NCBI GenBank assembly: GCA_023101885.1
Contig: JALPQD010000402.1
Coordinates: forward strand, 823,017 to 887,016
DNA from: Typhlomys cinereus
Taxonomy: Eukaryota > Chordata > Mammalia > Rodentia > Platacanthomyidae
Direction: 5' to 3'
Length of the DNA stretch: 64,000 nucleotides
Under the pieces are notes generated by a model. The model worked only from the letters and a program-made list of their open reading frames with translations. It was not told the origin of the DNA and made no database searches. Of this stretch, positions 54,976 through 64,000 are shown one piece after another (the stretch's first letter is position 1; each line of letters opens with the position of its first letter). A program made the position numbers and the translations under genes.

Positions 54976-55339
54976 TTATTTGTTTTTATATTATATTTAA
55001 TTAATTTGTGTGTGTGTGTGAACGAGAGAGAGAGAGAGAAAGAGAGAACACAAGTGAGCACACATGCATACATGCCATAGTAGGAAATCAAAGCACAACT
55101 TTCTGGAAGTCGATGCTATCCTTTCATCATGTGGGTTTCCTGGGATTGAACTCAGGTCTCCAGGTTTTTGTTAGTCACTCTAAATAAAATCACTTACCAA
55201 GAAAATTCTTTCTTTTAGTGTCCCCAAACTTTTCTCAGCATATATTAATTGCACAAAGTAAGTCTTTTACCATGACATATTCATACGAATCCACTATTAT
55301 GTGGTTATACTTACCACCTATAATATTCTTTATCACCCC

Positions 55340-55722
55340 TTGTGATAGTGAATACTGGGTGTCACCTTGACACACCTGGTATTAACTAAGATCGGCTGAG
55401 ATCACACCTAGAAGGATCAACTAAGACCACCTGAATGGATTATACCCACCCTAAATTCCATGGGAACTTCCATAGATCCCATAGGAACTTCCCAGTAATG
55501 GACCATATAAAAGGGACCACAGAATATGGGTGGAGAGACATTTCCAGGAATGCTGGAGTTATGTGAAGATCTGCTGTGACTTAGTTTGCTAGCCAGCAAG
55601 CCATGCCATCACCACCATGAAAGATCTATTTCCCCTCTAGAACTTTAAGTTGAATAAATCTCTCTTTCTCCCATAAGTTGTTTGACTTTGGGTACTCTCT
55701 CACAGCAATAGTATAGAGTAAC
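55340..55722 (+). mobile_element. complete MaLR-like LTR
   Basis: Starts TGTGATAGTGAATACTGG and ends TATAGAGTAACA. A TATAAAAGGG box lies near 55506 and AATAAATCTCTC near 55656, then 'ttgactttgggtactctctcacagcaa'. It is the only plus-strand member of the family here. Confidence 0.78.
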
Positions 55723-55739
55723 ATTACACCCCTCCAATT

Positions 55740-56900
55740 TCTCCTTCCACATCTCTAATAGTGTTGCATATCCCTTTTCCTGGAGAGATGCCTCACAACC
55801 ATACATCCACCTCAGATAGGAACTCGATGACAGGCCAAGGTAAAAATGACTCCAAGCTCCAACTGGATGAACCAATGATTTTATTTGGGTTACTTCAGAA
55901 GTAGTGTCTGGGCCCACAAACCAGCATAAACCCAGACTTACATGCAGGAAACAGAAGTGGGAGTGGTAGGAATTGATCAGGCATTGGGTCAGAGGGAGCC
56001 TAGGATGTCTTCCATCATCTAAGCTAATTTTATTGTAGCATGCATAAGTATTTATAGGAAAACAATCAATGAGCAGGGCCAAATTCAGGAAACCATCAAA
56101 GAAGAGCAGGACCAAATTCTTTCCAGGATTATGTAAAACGTATACATTCCAGTTAACAAAGAAAAGGCAGAAGTGACATGTACTTGCTATGGGACCAGAC
56201 ATAATGTCTCCAGGTAGAGAAAAACAAGCATGGCACCTCATTGCTAGAAGGGAATGGACGATGAATGCCTCAAAACAGAATTACGTGGTCCATGCATTAA
56301 CATATCTCAAATATGTAGGAAGGAACTGTGGGGGCGGGGGGGAAGGTAACAGCCCAGCCAGTCCTGAGAAAAACAAAAGCGATCCAAGAACAGACAGGAG
56401 GTAAACTCAACTTCTAAGGGAAGGAGCCCCTAACGACCATCAGTTTTAGATGCTGATGTTATCATTCTCCAGAGAGCAGGCTTTGGGCCTGACAACTCCC
56501 ACAAAGTAGGATGAGAGTTACTTATTTAGGAGTACGGATGAGGGCTACTGACAGGAGCAGGGAAGATTCAAAGGCAGCTACATCACCAAAAAGCCTACCC
56601 CAGCTTGGGTGAGATTCATGGAAGTTGCAACCCTGTAGCTCTCTGATGCAATACTTGCTCCTAGGAAAATGTTATCCAGACTGTAGGACTGCTCAGAGTC
56701 TTCTACAGAGAGCTTGGCTCTTGGAAGAGTCTCCTTTCCCAACAATGGTTCACTTTTTTTCCTCTCTTAGGAAAGAGACCTCCTGAATTTCATTAGTTTC
56801 AAGAACCTCCTGAGTGTAGAGTTGTTTACTTGCCGAGCCTTCCTTCAGAGTAGGATGCTTCAAATTGTTATGTGACATCTTCCTTGGGTTGGAATGTGGG
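55740..56900. repeat. unclassified interspersed repeat, longest copy
   Basis: Contains 'ggatgaaccaatgattttatttgggttac', 'aggagtacggatgagggctactgacaggagcagggaag' and 'aggcagctacatcacc', and shares its right part with 18040-18400 and a short piece with 60510-60600. The 198-codon minus-strand frame (55645-56241) lies inside it and has no recognised domain. Confidence 0.55.
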
Positions 56901-57304
56901 TAAAATCTGAGATGACGTTAAGCTATGCCCAGAGGAAATATAGCACATAGCAAATAGTCCCTTTCTATTTTCCTTATGCTTCTTCCTAAGTTCTACAAAT
57001 AGAAAATGAAAATAAATGCCACTTGTCTTTATAAGACTGTTTTCTTTAGCTTTTTGGAACAAAACGGACTTCCTGGATCTTTTCAACTTGTGAAAGGAAA
57101 CTATGTCCCAAGGAGAGTCATCCTTCATTTCAAACAGTTGCATATCACTCCATGATTTGTTTATTTAATTTGAATTTGATTCAAATCAATATTTTAAAGA
57201 CATAGGAGGGAATATCTGAATATTATTTTCAGAAAGCCCATCTCTTCCTTATATTTGATGGAGACACATTTAAAAGCACAAAAAGAAGAAAATTAAAGAT
57301 AGAA

Positions 57305-57480
57305 AACAAAAAGACTGAGTCAAGTTTGGTGATACAGGCTTGTCATCTCATCCACTTGAGAGGCTGAGGCAGGAAGATCACAAGATCAAGGTCCACACAG
57401 CGGATCATGGATTGAGTTCAAGGCTAGAGTGGGCAACTTGGTAAAAACTTCTCTCAAAATAAAAAGCTAAAAAAAAAAAA
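57305..57480 (+). mobile_element. B1 SINE (7SL-derived)
   Basis: 'ggtgatacaggcttgtcatctcatccacttgagaggctgaggcaggaagatcac...gagttcaaggctagagtgggcaac' with an A-rich tail. Confidence 0.85.
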
Positions 57481-57499
57481 GAAAAGAAAAGAAAAGGAA

Positions 57500-57600
57500 A
57501 AGAAGGCTGGGCATGTTGCTCAGCAGTAGGGCATTGGTTTAGCATGGATGAAGTCTTCAATTTACTCCCCAGTACCATGGGGAAAGGAAGAATAAAATGA
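57500..57600 (+). mobile_element. ID-like SINE
   Basis: 'ggctgggcatgttgctcagcagtagggcattggtttagcatgg' and 'caatttactccccagtaccatgggg' follow the tRNA-Ala-like ID element. It is directly 3' of the B1. Confidence 0.75.
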
Positions 57601-57609
57601 AAGTTTTAG

Positions 57610-58140
57610 GTTGCTGAGGTAAATGAAATTGAGACTATAACAATGTGCAAGTTCAGAATGGTGGTCCATGATAAAGAGATGTTAACACAAGAGAGAGACT
57701 TAAGAAATGTTTTATTAGAAAAGTTTTATTATAATTGAGAGCTGATGGCCAAGGGAACGATAGTTTAGTCTTAAGGTGGAAGAACATTAACACTGAACAG
57801 GAAGCTTAAAGTCAGAGAGGTTAGGGAGAAAGCCACCATGGACAACATGGCAGGAGAATCTGTAGAAAGCTCTGGGTGGGGAAGAGATCTGCAGAGCCCC
57901 TAGACGAAAGGAAGTATGTGTTTTATATGGCCTTTAGACATCATTAAGGCATTTCTAGAGAAGTAGGGCAGTGCCAAGTGGGGAATTTAAGAGTATCAAG
58001 CAAAGATAGTCCTCTCTCAAGACCATTAGGATAAGGAGGTCAGGGATGTAGGATGTGTGATTGGTTCACAGAATTGCCACTTTCTGGGGTGGGGGAGTTA
58101 CAAAATGGTGTGGCTGTGGTTAACAAAAAGTGTGTAAAAC
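57610..58140. other. no secure feature; possible reversed LTR
   Basis: AATAAAAC appears on the minus strand near 57712 and 57725. I could not place borders. Confidence 0.3.
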
Positions 58141-58629
58141 TCAGACACACAAAGAGGAAAATACCAAGTAAAATTCAGAAATGGGAAGAATGAGTAGAAC
58201 CAGATCCATCCGAGATAGACTTATCTGCTGATTCTGTGTACTAGTTAATTTTCTTGTCAGTCTGTGAAAGTAAGTTACAGAAAGGAAAGACAGGTTGATT
58301 TTTGCCTCACTGTTTCAGATAGTACATTATGCTGTGGCAGGTGGCAGGAGCAGGTCCCTGGCAGTGGGGAGACCAGAGCCAGAAGTGGGTGTAACCTTCA
58401 CTATTCTGTCCTAGTAGTCCACATACACCCATCCAGGCACCATGTCCCAAAGGTTCCATGCAGTTCTCCAAACAGCACCACTAGCTGGGGGCAAGTGTTC
58501 TTCTAGCACAGAAGTCTGTGGGGGCGCATTTCTGTATTGAACCAATGTAATCTGCAAATGCATTGTGTGGATCTTCCTGCTCTGTAAACCAAGTCTCAGC
58601 CAGGGGGGACCAATGTTTCCCTGCAACCT

Positions 58630-58808
58630 CTAGACCTGACATTCCTGTATGCTCAAACTCCGTGGAGCTGAGTCCTGCTGGATGTTCTCTTGTGATGTTC
58701 TGTGACTGTACCAGTTTTCAGCCAGTATCACCAGGAGCACCACGAGGACCAGTCCTGCCACTGCCATCCGGGTCAGGTTCTCTGTCTTGTAATCTTGGTT
58801 CTTGGAGT
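58630..58808 (-). CDS. FCAR: FCAR transmembrane/cytoplasmic exon
   Basis: 179 bp to the stop. Acceptor GTCTCTAG. The TM core MAVAGLVLVVLLVILAENW matches human MAVAGLVLVALLAILVENW. Confidence 0.95.
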
Positions 58809-59209
58809 CTAGAGACATAAGCAAAAGAGATTGCTGACCAGGTTCCATCCCACCCCAAATCCACATTCCTGATCATGAGGATCCATTTCCCTCTACACCT
58901 ATCCAAATATGATCACACTCAGACTTCCTTCTTGGTAGACTCTTGGGTTAGTTTCATCTTCTTGTCGCTGAACAAATACAGGACCCACATAACTTAGGGA
59001 GAATGAGAGATTTATTCTACTAAATTTATGAGTCTTGGTTACAGCTCATCAGCATGGTAAGAGACTTCATATCAATGTTAGGAGCCAAGGGAACTATTAT
59101 ACCTTGTCTACAGATTTTCTACCTTGTCCAGAATTCCAGTATGTTTATATGCTAAAATACAGAACCAGCCTAAAATACCAAACCAGCTCTCTCTATATTT
59201 TTGCATGCA

Positions 59210-59243
<34 letters not shown>

Positions 59244-60219
59244 AAAAAGCACTTGAGTGTGTATGCCTTTGGACTCCCAAGATTGGCAATCGTTTTGAAT
59301 TGCTCTATCTCCTTATTGCTTTGCTTTGGTTTTTTTTTTTCCCCTGGCTTTGTGTTCCAGGGATGCAGACCGCCAACATATCTGCCTAGCACTTTTCCAC
59401 AGGATCTAGGGGTTCAAACTCAGGTCTTTTTGCCTGTAAGAGAAAAGCTTTAACCCCTGAGCCATCTCCCCAGCTCCAGCTCTCTCCATGTAATTCATCT
59501 GCATAGGAAATGGTACTAATCACCATGAGGTGGATTTTCCCACATCAATTAATAATCCCCCACAGGCTTGTTCAGGGCTAGCTTTAAATCAAACAATTCC
59601 TCACTGGTCTATCTAAAGGATTAGCTATCATTTGCCAAGTTGATGCCTATATCTAAAAGTTCATAAATGTGGACTTCGGTAACTCAGAGGCCAAAGGTGC
59701 TGCAAAGGTGATTCCTGGGTAAGAAGGTGAATATGAGGAGATTGTGACTCCTCTCCTTGCTTGGTGATTTCATTGGCCATTAGTTATATGTCTGTCATTC
59801 TTCTCTATACTTGGTATTATAAATTCTCTTCTCCAGTTTCCTTCTCACCCTATGTGACAAATTTTGTTCTTGTCACCAAATGGAAACAGATATATAGCAT
59901 TGAGGACACCCAGGAAATAAGTAGGGGGATATTTAAGATGAACTTAGGGAAAACTTATCTTCACTTAAAAAATTATGAAGCTGGAGAGATGGCTCAGGGT
60001 TAAAACCTTTGCCTCATAAGCAAAAAGACCCAAGTTTGGTTCCTAGATCTCATGTAAAAATTCCTGACGAAAACAGTGACAGTCTTCACTTCTATCCCCT
60101 GGAAAGTAGAGCCTGGGACGCTCCTGAGCCAAGCTATAAGGAGATGGAGCAATCAAGGATATTGCTGATGTCACCTTTGGGCCTCCACAGGCACATACAT
60201 TCAAGTGCTCTCTTGCGGT

Positions 60220-60254
<35 letters not shown>

Positions 60255-62694
60255 ATACAAAAATAAAAAGAAAATTGCTATTGCAAAGCTGAGGATGGAA
60301 CCCAGAGCTCTGCACACATAGGCAGGTGCCATATCACTGAACAGCACCTGCCTCTTAATCCACCACCATGTGACATTTACTAACCATTGGTTTCTGCTCT
60401 CTGAGTGCTGTATAAAACTTTTCCTAGGTAGACACCACACAAACATTTATTCACCTCAGATAAGGTTCCCTAATTACAGACTAAAGTAATGATTACAACA
60501 AAGACTAACTTGGTGAATCATTCAGTACTCTGGGGTTTCTTATAGGAGTGTGGGTGAGGGTTACTTATGGGAATGTGACAGATTCCAAGAAAACCTCAAC
60601 CCTAACACAAATAATAGCTAAAATGTCAGGTAGGTGTAGAGGCCCACCCATAATTTTAGCACAAGAAGATATATAGGGGACATGTTACCTTCCCCCACAT
60701 TCCTTGGAAACGATGGTGTCTTGTCCACTAGCTAACAGACTTTCTTAGACCTTTATTGGCCAGAGACTTGAGGGGTAGAATGCCTGCACACTTGCTTTCA
60801 GAATTTTGGGGACAAGATATGATTACCTGCTTCTTCATCTGTGATTATAAGGAGTTTGATGTTTTCTCCCCTTATACAAGCTTAGTTGCTTCCTGTCTGT
60901 ATTGATAAGGAATCCTTGTATTTATATTTAACACTGCATCCTTTATATGGAATATCTGCACTTCCCAATAAAAGCAGTCACGGAACATCACGAAGGCACT
61001 TCAGAATGTAGTTTCTGAAATTCTCTGATTATGAGTTAAACTCATATCACATTTCAACAGTGGTTACTGGTGCAGTAGACAGCAATGTCTGATATCATTT
61101 TTGTGTTTCCACAAGCACACACACTCAAGTGCCTGTATATACACATATCCATCTCCATGCAAACACACACACATACTCACACACATGCCCACACCTCATA
61201 CACACATATATGAAAGAAGAAAAAAGAGGTTATGGGAAAATTAGAAGCTATGTAGAGGAAACTCTGATCTTTTGAGCTCCCTGCAGGTTGTGTAGAGAAT
61301 TCTGGAGATTAGGCTTTTGTGAATTATCACCTAGGCTGGGGTGGGATTTTTGGTGATGTGGTTGCCTTTGAGTGACACATGTTCCTGTAAGTAAACCCTC
61401 TCACCCACACTCTTGTAAGTTATGGTTCACTGACATTGGTTCGGGACATTGGTTAGAATCTTTATTTTTGTCTGTCATTGGTTCTCCATTTGGGGTGAAT
61501 CAATTTTTCTTTGTGTCCCCAGGAAAAGTCGCACAGCAAGCAGATTCTGAAGTCAAGTTTAAGGATTTCTAGTTACAAATAAGATTGTGTAAGGTAAAGT
61601 TGTGGAATGGTGGCAATATAGAAGACAAAGCCATGTCATAAAACAGATTCTGGTTTGGAAAGCTGCAGCAGGGGATATGGGCTTGGCAAAGCTGGCCTGC
61701 CTCAAAGTTGCAGAGAGAAATGACTGTGGGAAGAGCCCTGTCAGCCTCATTCTTCCAGATAAGATTGCTTATGCTTGGTTTTGACTTCTCTTCGGAGTAT
61801 ATTACATGCTGCAAAGATCCACAGCCTCATTTTTCAATGCCCTTGGCAACTGCTGACATAGTTTAATTATTTTTTAAATTTATAATGATATACTTAAATT
61901 ATACTTAATTATAAAACATAAAATTCATTAAATTAATAATATACAATTATTAAATTACTGTTATTAAAAGTTTAAAAATAATTAAATCATATATATAAAT
62001 TTTAATTAATTAGTTGTTATTTAGTTTGTCTCTAAAACAAATGCATTTGAGAATACTTGCTGATCTCAATCAGAGCTACTCAGACCACCCGACCATAGCT
62101 TTTCTGTATATATCTTTTTCTTTTCTTCATTCTTGTGTTGCCCCAACAGAGCAATGCCACACAGGCAGTGACAAGAGGTATCCTGACTAGGTAGTGTTTG
62201 TGTGGGAAATCTCGACACAGCTAACAGGTGTGTGATTCTGCACATGGCCCACTTCCTTATCCACAAACCAGAGGGTTTCAGAAGATGCAAAGGTTGAGTG
62301 TGGGATAGACAAGAATTCCTCCTCCCTTAATACCCAGCGCCCCTTTGCAACTTCCCACGTGGAGTCAGTCAGCCTTGGTGCAGGACCCTGGGCTGGGATG
62401 TGACATACTTACCCACAACAAGGAACTCCAGGGCATTACTGGGGGCTGACCACTTATAGGGGTTGATGCTGTACCAGCCGTAGCACCTGTACTTCCCTGT
62501 GAAGTCAGGATTCACAGGACCCAGCGTGAAGTTGCCTTGGTGCCCTCCATGTTGGTGCTGTGGTGCTCCGCCTTCCTTGACCAGTGAAAATCTGTCGAAT
62601 AGAGTATGTGTTGAACAGCACTGGAAGGAAATGTTTTCTCCTGGCATCACCACAAGGTCCTGCTCTGTGGAGAGGACAGGTTTGTCATAGAAAC
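58630..62694 (-). CDS. FCAR: FCAR, Fc alpha receptor (CD89), 3' part
   Basis: Two exons, phase 1 joined. The EC2 exon 62694-62413 encodes FYDKPVLSTEQDLVVMPGEN, SFQCCSTHTLFDRFSLVKEG, KYRCYGWYSINPYKWSAPSN and ALEFLVV. These are close to human FCAR (MPGENISLTCSSAH.PFDRFSLAKEG, YRCYGWYNRSPYLWS.PSNALELVV). The terminal exon 58808-58630 encodes DSKNQDYKTENLTRMAVAGL, VLVVLLVILAENWYSH and a short tail. FCAR is a myeloid IgA receptor that pairs with FcR-gamma through the membrane Arg (here in TRMAVAG). Both exons are open. Signal and EC1 exons must lie beyond position 64000. The 30-odd residue tail differs from human. It lies upstream of NCR1 on the same strand, the human FCAR-NCR1 order. Confidence 0.93.
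58950..59660 (-). mobile_element. MaLR-like LTR split by a SINE
   Basis: Left part to 59195 ('ttggttacagctcatcagcatgg', 'atcaatgttaggagccaaggg'). Right part 59481-59660 ('ttttcccacatcaattaataatcccccacaggcttg'). The pair repeats the order seen at 42725-43105. Confidence 0.6.
59195..59480 (-). mobile_element. type 1 SINE, reversed, nested, with target duplication
   Basis: (TG)n, 'gtgtatgcctttggactcccaagattgg', then the reversed head 'gctttaacccctgagccatctccccagc'. An 11 bp ccagctctctc flanks both sides. Confidence 0.85.
59980..60265 (+). mobile_element. type 1 SINE
   Basis: Head 'gctggagagatggctcagggttaaaacctttgcctc', body 'aaagtagagcctgggacgctcctgagccaagc', '...gggcctccacaggcacatacattcaagtgc' and an (AC)n tail, in FCAR intron sequence. 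Confidence 0.88.
60510..60605. repeat. unclassified interspersed repeat, short copy
   Basis: 'ctctggggtttcttataggagtgtgggtgagggttacttatgggaatg' parallels 56510-56570. Confidence 0.5.
60620..61056 (+). mobile_element. probable solo ERV LTR
   Basis: TATATAGGGG near 60670, AATAAAAGCAG near 60967, and an end at 'cacatttcaaca'. Borders are approximate. Confidence 0.5.
61080..61225 (+). mobile_element. SINE 3' end with AC-rich tail
   Basis: 'ctgatatcatttttgtgtttccacaagcacacacactcaagtgcc' is the type 1 SINE 3' body, followed by ACAC and an A-rich end. Confidence 0.65.
61850..62030. repeat. AT-rich low-complexity stretch
   Basis: Almost only A and T, with TTAATTA and TATATA motifs, inside the FCAR intron. 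Confidence 0.85.
62413..62694 (-). CDS. FCAR: FCAR EC2 Ig exon
   Basis: 282 bp, phase 1/1. Acceptor CTTTCAG, donor GTGG|GTAAGT. Both Ig cysteines are present. Confidence 0.94.
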
Positions 62695-62744
62695 CTGAAA
62701 GAGAAGATGGTGGGTGAGATGTTAGCAAAACTTTTGTTCTTTTT

Positions 62745-62835
62745 TCTAGTTAGGCATTATGGTGAATGAATGTAATCTCAGCACTTGGGAGGGTGAGGCA
62801 GCCTGGGCTGGATAGTGAGATCCTGTCTTAAAATA
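62745..62835 (+). mobile_element. B1 SINE fragment
   Basis: 'atgtaatctcagcacttgggagggtgaggcagcctgggctgg' is the B1 core with an internal deletion. It lies about 50 bp from the FCAR EC2 acceptor. Confidence 0.75.
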
Positions 62836-62854
62836 TAGTGGTCATGGCATTGGG

Positions 62855-63215
62855 GCATCAAGATGGTTCAGTAGGTAAAGCAGTGTGAGTGCAAAACTGG
62901 TGACCTCAGTTTGATCCCCAGAAGCCCACATGGTAGAAGGAGAGATTGACTTCTACAAATCGTCTTCTGATCTCCATCTATATGCCATGGAGTGAATACA
63001 TGTGCTCTCTCTCTCCATTACCCTCCCCCTCCTTCTCTCTCAGACTCTCTTCATAAATAAGTATTATAATATATCCAAGGATCAGCAAGATAGCTTGGTC
63101 AATATGATGCCTGCTCAAAAACCTGATGATCTGAATTCATTTCCTAGAAGCCCTCATGGTAAATGAAAGAACTGTCTTCTCATCTCCTCCCATATGCCAT
63201 GGTATTCCTGTGCTC
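62855..63215 (+). mobile_element. two tandem B3-like SINEs
   Basis: 'tttgatccccagaagcccacatggtagaaggagagattgacttctac' at 62910 and 'ttcatttcctagaagccctcatggtaaatgaaagaactgtcttc' at 63138 are successive B3/B3A copies. Confidence 0.75.
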
Positions 63216-63465
63216 TCTCCCTCTCTTCTTCTCTGTCTTTCTGTCTCTGTTGCTGTCTCTCTCTCAAATAAATAAATTAAATATTTAAAAAGTTAATTAA
63301 TTAATCTGGATGTCCATCAACAAAGATGGTTTAAAGAAATGGTATTTTTTTCAATCACAAAGAAAGACAACTTGTGAGAAAATAAATGTGGCTAGTGATT
63401 AACTCAGACAAAGTTTTCTCTCATTTGTGGTATCTCTATTTCACTCTTTATTTTAAAAATATTTC

Positions 63466-63469
<4 letters not shown>

Positions 63470-63511
<42 letters not shown>
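63470..63511. repeat. (GA)n microsatellite
   Basis: GA dinucleotide run. Confidence 0.95.
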
Positions 63512-63513
<2 letters not shown>

Positions 63514-63514
63514 A

Positions 63515-63660
63515 TGCATTCCAATACACAATAATAATGCACAGTGGTGGAGGCAGAAGACAATTTTCAGAAGTCAATTCTTTCTTCCACTATGTGGATT
63601 CTGAATCACCAGGTTTGCAAGCAAGCAAGTGCCTTACCTACTGAGTCATGTCCCCGGCCT
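63515..63660 (-). mobile_element. SINE, reversed
   Basis: 'ttcttccactatgtggattctgaatcaccaggtttgcaagcaagcaagtgccttacctactgagtcatgtccccggcc' is a reversed B2/B3 head. Confidence 0.65.
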
Positions 63661-63839
63661 ACTTTCTAGGTTTTATATAGCTACATCAAATCACCTGTGT
63701 ATTTATAACATGAAAGTAGAAGCAAAACTGAAAGCACACATGCATACAGGTCAAAACAAGGTTAAAACTTTTTTATTTGCAATGGAGATAAAATCCAGAG
63801 ATTTATGCATGGTATTCAAACATTCTACCACTTTCAGTT

Positions 63840-63965
63840 ATCAATTCATTTTTTATTAACATATTTGAGACAGTCTTACTATGTAGCCCAGGTTGACCTC
63901 AAACTCAGAGTTCTCTTGGAATCTCAAGGACTCTTGAAGATTACTGGTGTGTGCCACCATACCTG
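63840..63965 (-). mobile_element. B1-like SINE, reversed
   Basis: 'gagacagtcttactatgtagcccaggttgacctcaaactcagag...gtgtgccaccatacctgg' is a reversed B1. Confidence 0.8.
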
Positions 63966-64000
63966 GGTTACTTTGTAAACTGAAAGTATGTTTTACATAG

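Noticed and set aside
55645..56241. 198-codon open frame on the minus strand
   Set aside because: It lies in a repeat with other copies in the window (18040, 60510), has no recognisable domain or splice context and a bias-free composition. Probably a chance frame.
1..64000. CRISPR arrays, bacterial operons, tRNA or rRNA genes
   Set aside because: None present. The tRNA-like segments are SINE heads, and the regularly spaced repeats are microsatellites.

Overview
The window is mammalian nuclear DNA from a rodent. The evidence is a dense set of rodent-type SINEs (B2-superfamily heads, B3-like, B4-like ID/B1 composites, B1, ID), LINE-1 copies in both orientations, MaLR-like and ERV LTRs, and long microsatellites. 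There are no bacterial operons, CRISPR arrays or rRNA genes. The abundant 230-300 bp tRNA-headed SINE has a B2-like 5' head but a different body. Together with a retained FCAR gene (which mouse is known to lack), this points to a myodont rodent other than mouse. A jerboa-like (Dipodoidea) species is my inference. No database search was possible, so every identity rests on reading translations and splice sites.

The genic content is a piece of the leukocyte receptor complex, with nearly all of it on the minus strand. From right to left (5' to 3' on the minus strand) it holds: (1) the 3' part of FCAR, the IgA Fc receptor (EC2 exon 62413-62694 and TM/tail exon 58630-58808, with its 5' exons beyond the right edge); (2) a complete, intact seven-exon NCR1 (NKp46) gene, 45557-39210, predicted at 317 aa; (3) an orphan plus-strand transmembrane exon at 20203-20295; (4) the orphaned 3' end of a LILRB/PIR-B-like inhibitory receptor (stem, TM and two cytoplasmic exons, 15535-13705), broken in the TM exon; (5) a KIR3D-like gene with two signal-peptide exons, D0, D1 and D2 between 9979 and 2564. 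Its D0 and D1 exons have lengths that break the reading frame, so it looks like a pseudogene. Its stem, TM and tail would lie beyond the left edge.

FCAR and NCR1 both show the Arg-at-the-membrane architecture used to pair with FcR-gamma or CD3-zeta adaptors, so the functional theme is activating receptors of NK and myeloid cells. The KIR and LILR material is decayed.

The rest is mobile DNA. The largest element is a roughly 6.9 kb LINE-1 on the minus strand (26283-33510), with 5' UTR, decayed ORF1 and ORF2, and a SINE inserted in ORF2. Beside it lies a second LINE-1 with the inverted 5' part typical of twin priming (33645-35138). A TTC21B-like retrocopy at 10265-11290 has the same kind of inversion. 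Further notable items are an ERV remnant nested inside a SINE (50997-52779), a 620 bp polypurine tract 3' of NCR1 (37683-38300), and several LTRs that recur within the window.
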